From contig CAJTLB010000010.1 in assembly GCA_910577045.1 (NCBI GenBank), positions 1 to 64,000 of the forward strand: DNA of 64,000 nucleotides, given 5' to 3'. The stretch is from an uncultured Lachnospiraceae bacterium. Its GTDB lineage: Bacteria; Bacillota; Clostridia; Lachnospirales; Lachnospiraceae. The notes beneath the pieces were generated by a model. The model did no database searches. It was not told where the DNA came from and saw only the letters and a program-made list of their open reading frames with translations. Shown here one piece after another: positions 52,837-60,867 of this stretch; position 1 is the stretch's first letter; every line of letters begins with the position of its first letter. Made by a program: the position numbers and the translations under genes.

Positions 52837-55095
52837 ATGAAACAGCCATATATTTTTGGAATACGGCATTTGTCTCCGGCAGGGGCATGGCATCTGATCC
52901 AGTTTTTAAATGAAAAGAAACCAAAGCTTGTTTTAGTGGAAGGCCCAAGTGACTTAAATGACCAGATGGAGAATATTACTCATCCTGAAACAAAGCCGCC
53001 AATAGCGATTCTTGCCTATACAAAAGACGCGCCAGTAAGGACAATTTTATATCCTTTTGCAGAATATTCACCAGAGTACCAAGCGATTTTGTGGGCAAAT
53101 AAGAACCATGCTAAGTGCCGCTTTATCGATTTGCCTTCAGAAGTATTCTTAGCAATTGCAGACAGGGAAAGAAATGATTCTGAAGGGGAAGAAGGCAGGA
53201 TGAATGTTTACCAGCTCCTTGATGAATATGCAGGGGAAGATGGGCATGAAACTTTCTGGGAACGTGTTATGGAACATACACAAGATACAGAAGGATACCA
53301 TAATGGGGCAAATACCTTTGGTTCTGAGCTTAGGAAAATGACGGCAGGTAAGGAAAGCGACTGGGCAGAGATTATTGTAAGAGAAGCATTTATGCGGCGC
53401 CAGATTAAAGACGCGATAAAAGAAGGCTTTTCCCCAGAAGAAATTGTAGTGGTAACAGGTGCCTACCATGTTGATGGATTAAAAGATGAAGAAGAGCTTC
53501 CAATGTCGGATAAAGAACTAAAAGATTTACCTATCAAACCAGCAAACCATACATTGATGCCATATTCTTTTTACCGTTTATCTACAAGGGCAGGTTATGG
53601 GGCAGGGAATAAAGCCCCAGCATATTATTCCTTGTTGTGGGAAGGGCTTGTAAAGGGAGAGGCAAGTTATAGTACATATAGTTATTTATCAAGGATTGCA
53701 GGATACCAAAGGGAACATGGCACGCCAGTTTCTTCAGCAGAAGTAATTGAAGCGGCAAGGCTAGCAAAAGCCCTTGCGCAGCTTAGGAATGGTGGTATCC
53801 CTGCCTTAAGGGATTTGCGGGATGCGGCAATTACTTGTTTGGGGGGCGGCAGTTTCCCAGTGATTAGCCTTGCTACAGCAGATACAGAGATTGGGACTGT
53901 TATCGGGGCATTGCCAGAAGGGGTAAGCCGTACCAGTATACAAGAAGATTTTTATAGGCAGCTTAAGGAATGGAAGCTGGATAAATATAGAAGTTTGACA
54001 GCACAGGATTTGGTATTGGATTTAAGGGAAAATAGGAAAGTAGTCTCAGAAAAATCGGCATTTTTGGATTTATACCGATCCTTTTTCTTGCATCAGCTAA
54101 GGGTATTAAAAATTAGTTTTGCAGAGATGCAAAGGGTTAGCCAAGATAATGCCACATGGTCTGAAATGTGGGTGGCCCGTTGGACGCCAGAGGCAGAGAT
54201 AGAATTGGTAGAGGCGGCACTAAAAGGTGATACGGTAGCGCAGGCAGCATCATTCCATATGAAGGAACAAGTAGAAGATGCAAAAAATATTAGTGAAATT
54301 GCACAGGTAATTGAGGATGCATTTACTTGTGGGATGGCTGGGGCTGTCAGTTATGCAGCATCTGCGTTGCAGGCAATGGCAGTAGATGCCGCTTCTATAG
54401 AAGAACTTGCAGCAACTGCAGACAGGCTTTCTGTAGTAATCCAATATGGAAGCATTAGGCGCTTAGATTCAGAGCCATTAGAGCCTATTTTAAAACAAAT
54501 TTTTTACCGGGCTTGTTTGATTTTGCCAGGCGCATGTGTTTGTGATGATGCAGCAAGCAAAGGAATTGTAACAGCAATGGAGCAGCTAAATAGTGCTGCG
54601 CTTGCCCACGCTTTTTTGGATGGGGAAGCATGGTTAAATTCACTATGGGAAACCGCAGACAGGGATGATTTGAATACAAAGCTTTCTGGTTTTGCAGCAG
54701 CTATTTTATTAGAGCGTGGCAGTATGGCAGCAGAACGGCTGTATTTGGAAGTGCAAAGAAGGTTGTCCCATGGGATTCCAGCGGAATTAGGTGCAGGATG
54801 GTTTGAAGGGCTTGCTATGAAGAATAGGTATGCGTTAATCGCAAGGTTATCTTTGTGGGAAAGCTTAGATAATTATTTAGATGCACTAGATGGTGAAGAA
54901 TTTAAAAGGGCATTAGTCTTTTTGCGCCGTGCCTTTGCTGATTTTACTTCTGCACAAAAAGATGAGATTGCAGAAAATTTAGGAGAAATTTGGGGGCTTA
55001 ATGGGCAACAGGTGAGTGAGGTTATTAATACAGCCCTAGACGAAGAAAGCCAGAAGTTAGTAGAAGGGCTTGATGACTTTGATTTTGATATATAG
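52837..55095 (+). CDS. DUF5682 family protein, TraB/EreA-like motifs
   Basis: This 752-residue protein begins YIFGIRHLSPAGAWHLIQFLNEKKPKLVLVEGPSDL (His11, Glu35) and carries VVVTGAYHVDGL with His211. These lines resemble the GxxH, E and GAxH motifs of the TraB/PrgY, ChaN and erythromycin-esterase fold. The first 250 residues may therefore be an enzyme of that superfamily. The remaining 500 residues are helical and repeat-like. The name DUF5682 is from recall of the same operon elsewhere. ATG 52837 has GGGAGGTATAAAT before it. It is the likely effector or client of the MoxR/VWA pair. Confidence 0.8.
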   Translation: MKQPYIFGIRHLSPAGAWHLIQFLNEKKPKLVLVEGPSDLNDQMENITHPETKPPIAILAYTKDAPVRTILYPFAEYSPEYQAILWANKNHAKCRFIDLPSEVFLAIADRERNDSEGEEGRMNVYQLLDEYAGEDGHETFWERVMEHTQDTEGYHNGANTFGSELRKMTAGKESDWAEIIVREAFMRRQIKDAIKEGFSPEEIVVVTGAYHVDGLKDEEELPMSDKELKDLPIKPANHTLMPYSFYRLSTRAGYGAGNKAPAYYSLLWEGLVKGEASYSTYSYLSRIAGYQREHGTPVSSAEVIEAARLAKALAQLRNGGIPALRDLRDAAITCLGGGSFPVISLATADTEIGTVIGALPEGVSRTSIQEDFYRQLKEWKLDKYRSLTAQDLVLDLRENRKVVSEKSAFLDLYRSFFLHQLRVLKISFAEMQRVSQDNATWSEMWVARWTPEAEIELVEAALKGDTVAQAASFHMKEQVEDAKNISEIAQVIEDAFTCGMAGAVSYAASALQAMAVDAASIEELAATADRLSVVIQYGSIRRLDSEPLEPILKQIFYRACLILPGACVCDDAASKGIVTAMEQLNSAALAHAFLDGEAWLNSLWETADRDDLNTKLSGFAAAILLERGSMAAERLYLEVQRRLSHGIPAELGAGWFEGLAMKNRYALIARLSLWESLDNYLDALDGEEFKRALVFLRRAFADFTSAQKDEIAENLGEIWGLNGQQVSEVINTALDEESQKLVEGLDDFDFDI

Positions 55096-55120
55096 AGCAG
55101 GAAAATAATGGAGGGTGTGC

Positions 55121-56311
55121 ATGAATACAGAGGATCATATTCAGAAGTGGAGGCTGATTTTAGGGCAGGATAGCCAAAACCGCTTTGGGCAGATGAGTGA
55201 CACATCCCTTACACAGGAGCAGGATCTAATGGATCAGGCATTAGCGGCAATTTATAACCGTGCAGATGCAGGAGGTTTTGGGGATGGTAGTGGCAGGGGG
55301 GCAGGGAATGGCCCCTCTAACCCAAAGATTAGCCGATGGCTGGGAGATGTTAGGAGCCTGTTTGATAAAGAGCTGGTGACAGTTATCCAAGGGGATGCGA
55401 TGAACCGTTGTGGATTAAAACAGCTTATTTTTGAACCAGAACTTTTGGAGAATTTAGAACCAGATGTAAATCTGGCATCGACAATCCTTATGCTAAAGGA
55501 CCAGATCCCAAAACGTTCTAAAGAGAGTGTAAGGGTATTTATTAAAAAGATTGTAGAAGAAATTAACCGTTTGCTAGAACAGGATATAAAACGGGTGGTA
55601 ACAGCTTCTTTAAACCGTAGGAGACATTCGCCTATCCCTTCGGCAGCAGCATTAGATTTTAAAACTACGATTTCTAGGAACCTAAAACATTATAATACAA
55701 AATTAAAAACGATTGTCCCAGAACATTTTTATTTTTTTGATAGGACCAGTACTACGGCAGCGAATAAATGGACCGTTATCCTAGATATTGACCAGAGTGG
55801 ATCAATGGGGGAATCTGTTATTTATTCTTCTATTATTAGTTGTATTTTGGCTAGTATGTCTAGTTTAAAGACGAGGATTGTAGCATTTGATACCAAAGTG
55901 ATTGACTTGACAGAAAAAAGTGATGATCCAGTGGATTTGCTATTTGGTTTCCAACTTGGCGGAGGGACAAATATTGACCTGTCAGTTGCATATTGCCAGC
56001 AGTTTATTGAAAATCCGGCAAAAACGTTGTTTTTCTTAATTTCTGATTTGGAAGAGGGCGGGAACCGTGCTGCGTTGCTTAGAAGGTTAGAAGAAATGAA
56101 AACATCTGGAGTAACAGTAGTCTGCCTGCTTGCATTAGCAGATGGAGGAAGGCCTTATTATGATGCACAGATGGCGCAAAAAATAGCTACTATGGGTATT
56201 CCTTGTTTTGCTTGTAACCCGCAGATGCTCCCTACTTTATTAGAGAGGGCATTAAAAGGGCAAGATCTACAACAATTCCAGAAAGAATTTGATAAGAGGG
56301 GAAAAGGATGA
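55121..56311 (+). CDS. VWA-domain protein of the MoxR operon
   Basis: This 396-residue protein has an N-terminal helical part with a Gly/Ser/Asn-rich stretch (about 50-70). A von Willebrand A domain with a complete MIDAS site follows: DQSGS (224-228), Thr283 in GGTNIDLSVAY and Asp309 in LISDLEEGG. Metal-dependent VWA domains bind partner proteins; with MoxR they form a chaperone pair. GGAGGGTGTGC precedes ATG 55121. Its stop overlaps the next ATG (GGATGA), so the UroD-like gene is coupled to it. Confidence 0.92.
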   Translation: MNTEDHIQKWRLILGQDSQNRFGQMSDTSLTQEQDLMDQALAAIYNRADAGGFGDGSGRGAGNGPSNPKISRWLGDVRSLFDKELVTVIQGDAMNRCGLKQLIFEPELLENLEPDVNLASTILMLKDQIPKRSKESVRVFIKKIVEEINRLLEQDIKRVVTASLNRRRHSPIPSAAALDFKTTISRNLKHYNTKLKTIVPEHFYFFDRTSTTAANKWTVILDIDQSGSMGESVIYSSIISCILASMSSLKTRIVAFDTKVIDLTEKSDDPVDLLFGFQLGGGTNIDLSVAYCQQFIENPAKTLFFLISDLEEGGNRAALLRRLEEMKTSGVTVVCLLALADGGRPYYDAQMAQKIATMGIPCFACNPQMLPTLLERALKGQDLQQFQKEFDKRGKG

Positions 56312-57270
56312 TATCAAAAAGAGAACGAGTGCTCTGTGCACTCCAAAATAAAGAAACAGATAAAATTCCTATGGGTTTCTGGTATCATTTTTCACCAGAT
56401 GAAGATAAGGGAGAAGAAACAGTAAGGGAACATTTGCAATTTTATAAGGATGCCGAATTAGATTTTATAAAAGTAATGTGTGATGGGTATTTTAATTATC
56501 CTAACCCTTATATTCAAAATGTAAAAAGTGCAAAAGACTGGTATGGGCTTACCCCGTTGGGAGAAAACCATCCTTTTATACGGAAACAAGTAGAACGTGC
56601 AAAGGGAGTGGTAGGGGGCGTGCAAAAAGAGTGTTGTGTGTTTTATAATGTATTTTGCCCTATGTCCCTTATGAGGTTTGGCACAAGCGAAGAGCTTTTA
56701 ATGAAACATTTAAAGGAAGATACAGAAGCAGTAAAACATGCGTTTGAGGTAATTGCAGAGGATATAAAGACACTTGTGCGCTTGCTAATTACAGAGGCAG
56801 GATGTGATGGGATTTATTACTGTGTACAAAATGCAGAGGAATTCCGCTTTACGGCAGAAGAATATAAGGAAATTGTATCCCCTGCTGAATTGGAGGTATT
56901 ACAATATGCCAATTCATTAAGTGAAAATAATATATTACATTGCTGCGGCTGGGCAGGAGATAAAAACCGGATAGAGGTATGGAAGGATTATCCTGCAAAA
57001 GTAGTAAATTGGGCAGTTTATATAGAACAGATGTCTTTGGCAGAAGGAAAGAAGTTTTTTGGTGGAAAATGTGTATTAGGTGGTTTTGATAACCGAAAAA
57101 CAGGCGTGTTATATTCTGGGACTAAGGAAGAAGTAGAAGAAGAGACAAAACGGATTATTCAGGAAGTGGGTATAAAAGGAGTTATGATAGGGGCAGACTG
57201 TACCTTGCCTTCTAATATAGACATAAAACGTTTAGTTTGGGTTAGGAAGGCTTTAGACCAGCTTTTATAG
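56308..57270 (+). CDS. uroporphyrinogen decarboxylase family protein
   Basis: This 320-residue protein matches the UroD/MtaA/CmuA superfamily: MISKRERVLCALQNKETDKIPMGFWYHF at the start, and ILHCCGWAGDKNRIEVWKDYPAKVVNWAVYIEQMSLAE, KCVLGGFDN in the second half. The C-C near 217-218 and nearby His may bind zinc, as in methyltransferase members. True UroD residues for heme synthesis are not evident and no heme genes are near. It is more likely a methyl or corrinoid-type transferase. It is translationally coupled to the VWA gene. Confidence 0.88.
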   Translation: MISKRERVLCALQNKETDKIPMGFWYHFSPDEDKGEETVREHLQFYKDAELDFIKVMCDGYFNYPNPYIQNVKSAKDWYGLTPLGENHPFIRKQVERAKGVVGGVQKECCVFYNVFCPMSLMRFGTSEELLMKHLKEDTEAVKHAFEVIAEDIKTLVRLLITEAGCDGIYYCVQNAEEFRFTAEEYKEIVSPAELEVLQYANSLSENNILHCCGWAGDKNRIEVWKDYPAKVVNWAVYIEQMSLAEGKKFFGGKCVLGGFDNRKTGVLYSGTKEEVEEETKRIIQEVGIKGVMIGADCTLPSNIDIKRLVWVRKALDQLL

Positions 57271-57283
57271 GAGGGGCGTCCAA

Positions 57284-58726
57284 TTGGAGCAAGATAAAGT
57301 AGAACGGTGGATAGAGGGGCAGCTTCCCAATATTATTAAGGATTTAACGAGAATCTGCCGTATTAGGAGTGTGGCAAACCCAGAAGAAAAAGAAGAATTG
57401 CCATATGGGGCTGGCTGTAAAGAGGCCTTAAAGGAAATGCTTTTAATGGGAGAAGAGAATGGGTTCACAGTTAGGAATTATGAAGATTATGTAGGCTGTA
57501 TTTCTTATGGGGATACCAGTGAGGAGTATCAGGCTAAAGCAATTGGAATTTGGTCGCATTTAGATGTAGTGGATGAAGGAAGCCTAGATAGGTGGCAATA
57601 TAGCCCTTATAATCCAGTAGTTAAGGAAGGATATTTTATAGCAAGGGGCTGCCAGGACAATAAAAGTTCTGCAATTATGGGATTGTATGTAATGAAATAT
57701 TTTAAGGAACACCAGATAGAGTTGAAGCATGGGCTTCAGCTCTATTTGGGCACTTGTGAGGAACAGGGGATGTACGATTTGGATTATTATACAAAACATT
57801 ATCTATCTCCTGCCTTGTCTTTAGTGCCTGACAGTGGTTTTCCTGTTTGTTTTGGGGAACGTGGGATTTTTAATGGGGAATTGCGTTCCAACCATACATT
57901 AAGTGAGTCTATTTTAGAATTTAATTGTAACGGCAGCCGGGCGCAGATCCCTGATATGGCTTTTATACGGCTTAAGGGGACAAAAGAAGAATTAGGTTTG
58001 CAAGAGGGCTTGACAAATGGGTGTACAATAGAGACAGAGGCAGAAGAAACAAAGATTATAGCCCATGGAGTAGCCAGCCATACAGCAACCCCAAAATCAG
58101 GGGAAAATGCGTTATTATTACTTACTAATTTCCTATGTGATAAAAATAAGCCAATTTTAACAGGGAAGGATTTGGAATTGTTCCAGTTTTTACATAGGAT
58201 AAATAGTGATTATAGCGGGGCTGCCTTGCAGGTGGCATGTGAGGATGAGGTGTCAGGCCCTGTAACACTAACAGCATCTTATGCTTGTATCCAAGATAGG
58301 CATTTAACTATCCAATTTTATGCAAGGCTCCCAATTAGTAAGAATGATTATCCTTTCCAGGAGAAAGCAAAGGAAGCAGCAGAAAAGAATGGGTTTTCAT
58401 TAAAGGTATTAAAACATGCAAAATCCAATTATTTCCCGCCAGATCATCCTGCTGTTTCGGTATTGACAGATACTTATAACCGGATAATGGGGTTAGAGGC
58501 AAAACCATTTGTAATGAGTGGCGGGACATATGCTTCAAAGCTTCCTAGGGCATTTGCATTTGGGACAGGCGGCCTTCCTATTCCAAAGCCGCCAAAAGGG
58601 TTGTTTTTACCGGGGCATGGGGATTACCACCAGCCAGATGAAGCAATTTCATTAGAACGTGTTAAAAAGGCTATATTGGTTTATATTTATGGTATTTTGG
58701 AATTAAATAACCTTGGGCAATTATAA
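57284..58726 (+). CDS. M20-family dipeptidase (Sapep-like)
   Basis: This 480-residue metallopeptidase has IWSHLDVVDEG with the first zinc His, ARGCQDNKSSAIMGLYVMKYF with the bridging Asp, GTCEEQGMYDLDYY with the catalytic Glu pair, ASHTATPKSGENA in the lid domain and GHGDYHQPDE at the end. It probably splits dipeptides such as Xaa-His or Asp-containing ones. The start is TTG 57284, seven bases after GGAGGGG. It follows the UroD-like gene by 13 bases and may be the last gene of the long operon. Confidence 0.92.
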   Translation: MEQDKVERWIEGQLPNIIKDLTRICRIRSVANPEEKEELPYGAGCKEALKEMLLMGEENGFTVRNYEDYVGCISYGDTSEEYQAKAIGIWSHLDVVDEGSLDRWQYSPYNPVVKEGYFIARGCQDNKSSAIMGLYVMKYFKEHQIELKHGLQLYLGTCEEQGMYDLDYYTKHYLSPALSLVPDSGFPVCFGERGIFNGELRSNHTLSESILEFNCNGSRAQIPDMAFIRLKGTKEELGLQEGLTNGCTIETEAEETKIIAHGVASHTATPKSGENALLLLTNFLCDKNKPILTGKDLELFQFLHRINSDYSGAALQVACEDEVSGPVTLTASYACIQDRHLTIQFYARLPISKNDYPFQEKAKEAAEKNGFSLKVLKHAKSNYFPPDHPAVSVLTDTYNRIMGLEAKPFVMSGGTYASKLPRAFAFGTGGLPIPKPPKGLFLPGHGDYHQPDEAISLERVKKAILVYIYGILELNNLGQL

Positions 58727-58791
58727 TTTTACGAATGGCTAAGCATAATTTAGCATAAATTACAAAGGCAGCTTAGTAGAAAGGAAAGAAA

Positions 58792-60102
58792 ATGAACAAG
58801 AAAAGCTATGAAGAAAGAAAACTAAAATTTGAGACATTACAACTTCATGTAGGGCAGGAAAAGCCTGATCCAGTAACAGATGCAAGGGCAGTTCCAATTT
58901 ATCAGACTTCTTCCTATGTGTTCCAAAACTGTGAACATGCTGCTGCGCGTTTTGGTTTAAGTGATGCAGGAAATATTTATGGAAGGCTTACAAACCCAAC
59001 AGAAGATGTGTTTGAACAAAGAATGGCAGCCCTAGAAGGCGGGGTAGCGGCCCTTGCCGTAGCATCAGGGGCAGCAGCAATTGCTTATACTTTCCAAAAC
59101 TTGGCACAAGCAGGGGATCATATTGTATCAGCAAAAAATATTTATGGTGGTACTTACAATTTGCTGGCACATACTCTTCCACAATATGGAATTAAGGCTG
59201 ATTTTGTAGATCCATTTGATTATCAGGCAGTAGAAAAGGCTATTTTAGATAATACAAAGGCATTATTTATAGAAACTTTAGGGAACCCAAATTCTGAAGT
59301 AGTAGATATAGAAAAATGGGCAGAGATTGCCCATGCCCATAAAATACCATTAGTAATTGATAATACATTTGCTACGCCATATTTAGTCCGCCCAATAGAA
59401 TATGGGGCAGATATTGTGGTACATTCTGCTACCAAGTTTATTGGCGGGCATGGCACCACGATAGGGGGCGTAATTGTGGACAGTGGGAACTTCAATTGGG
59501 AGGCAAGCGGAAAGTTTCCTTCCCTTACAGAGCCAAACCCAAGTTACCATGGCATTAGTTTTACAAAAGCAGTAGGGGCGGCAGCATTTGTTACAAAAAT
59601 CCGTGCAATTTTGTTACGTGATACAGGCGCGACACTCTCCCCATTCCATGCGTTTTTCTTTTTGCAAGGGTTAGAGACTCTTTCCTTACGGGTGGAGAGG
59701 CATGTAGAAAATGCGTTAAAAGTAGTGGAATATTTAAAAAATCATCCGCAGGTAGAATGTGTCCACCATCCATCTGTTTCTGCCGATCCACAGCAGCAAA
59801 AATTATATAAGAAGTATTTCCCAAATGGCGGCGGATCTATTTTTACTTTTGAAATTAAGGGGGATGCAAAAACAGCAAAGAAATTTATTGATAACCTAGA
59901 ATTGTTTAGTTTACTTGCTAATGTAGCAGATGTAAAATCACTGGTAATCCATCCAGCTTCTACTACACATTCCCAGCTAAATGAAGAGGAGCTTGTAGAA
60001 CAAGGGATTAAGCCTAATACTATCCGGCTTTCTATTGGGACAGAGCATATTGATGACATTATTGAAGATTTAGAAGAGGCATTTTTGGCGATAAAAGAGT
60101 AA
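58792..60102 (+). CDS. metY: O-acetylhomoserine sulfhydrylase
   Basis: This 436-residue PLP enzyme of the Cys/Met-metabolism family has the start FETLQLHVGQEKPDPVTDARAVPIYQTSSYVF, GNIYGRLTNPTEDVFEQRMAALEGG, and the PLP lysine in VVHSATKFIGGHGTTIGGVIVD. IGTEHIDDIIEDLEEAF ends it. Length (about 430) marks MetY rather than the shorter MetB/MetC. It makes homocysteine from O-acetylhomoserine and sulfide. AGAAAGGAAAGAAA precedes the ATG. No S-box or other riboswitch is seen in the 65-base gap upstream. Confidence 0.95.
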   Translation: MNKKSYEERKLKFETLQLHVGQEKPDPVTDARAVPIYQTSSYVFQNCEHAAARFGLSDAGNIYGRLTNPTEDVFEQRMAALEGGVAALAVASGAAAIAYTFQNLAQAGDHIVSAKNIYGGTYNLLAHTLPQYGIKADFVDPFDYQAVEKAILDNTKALFIETLGNPNSEVVDIEKWAEIAHAHKIPLVIDNTFATPYLVRPIEYGADIVVHSATKFIGGHGTTIGGVIVDSGNFNWEASGKFPSLTEPNPSYHGISFTKAVGAAAFVTKIRAILLRDTGATLSPFHAFFFLQGLETLSLRVERHVENALKVVEYLKNHPQVECVHHPSVSADPQQQKLYKKYFPNGGGSIFTFEIKGDAKTAKKFIDNLELFSLLANVADVKSLVIHPASTTHSQLNEEELVEQGIKPNTIRLSIGTEHIDDIIEDLEEAFLAIKE

Positions 60103-60130
60103 ATGGTGGAGATAGAAAGGTACACTGTAA

Positions 60131-60832
60131 ATGGAAAATCAATTTGCAAGGACAGAGGCGTTGTTAGGTGTAGAAGCAATGGAACGCCTGAAGGAATCTA
60201 GGGTTGCCATATTTGGGGTTGGCGGCGTGGGTGGTTATGTGGCGGAGGCATTAGCAAGGAGTGGCGTTGGGGCCATTGATTTAATTGACCGCGACAAGAT
60301 TAGCATTACCAACTTAAATAGGCAGATTATAGCGTTACATAGCACTGTGGGCAAATGGAAGGTAGAAGTGATGAAGGAACGTATTTTGGACATTAACCCA
60401 GATTGTAAAGTAAAGGTATATCCATGTTTCTATTTGCCAGAGAATAGTAAAGATTTTGATTTTACAATGTATTCTTATATTGTAGATGCTGTGGATACAG
60501 TAACAGCAAAGTTGCAGCTTGTTATGGAGGCAAAGAAAGCAGGCACGCCAATTATTAGCAGTATGGGCGCCGGGAATAAATTAAACCCAGCAAGTTTTGA
60601 AGTCGCGGACATATACCAAACTTCTGTATGCCCATTGGCAAAAGTAATGCGGAGGGAACTTAGGAAGAGAGGGGTAGAGTCTTTAAAAGTAGTTTATTCT
60701 AAAGAAGAGCCAGTAAAAATAAATACTTCTGTCCCTGCTTCCACAGCATTTGTCCCATCTGTAGCAGGAATGATTATTGCGTCAGAAGTAGTAAAAGATA
60801 CTTGTTTTATCCATAGTGTCAGTGTAGAATAG
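60131..60832 (+). CDS. tcdA: tRNA threonylcarbamoyladenosine dehydratase
   Basis: This 233-residue E1-like (ThiF) enzyme has the ATP motif VAIFGVGGVGGYVAEALARSGVGAIDLID and the segments NLNRQIIALHSTVGKWKVEVMKERI, YIVDAVDTVTAKLQL and ISSMGAGNKLNPASFEVADIYQTSVCPLAKVMRRELRKRG. It forms the cyclic ct6A modification on tRNAs that read ANN codons. The length is a little under E. coli TcdA. It follows metY by 28 bases and probably shares its transcript. Confidence 0.94.
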   Translation: MENQFARTEALLGVEAMERLKESRVAIFGVGGVGGYVAEALARSGVGAIDLIDRDKISITNLNRQIIALHSTVGKWKVEVMKERILDINPDCKVKVYPCFYLPENSKDFDFTMYSYIVDAVDTVTAKLQLVMEAKKAGTPIISSMGAGNKLNPASFEVADIYQTSVCPLAKVMRRELRKRGVESLKVVYSKEEPVKINTSVPASTAFVPSVAGMIIASEVVKDTCFIHSVSVE

Positions 60833-60867
60833 AAGTACAAATTATGTAATAGGGGGAAATGCTGGTT

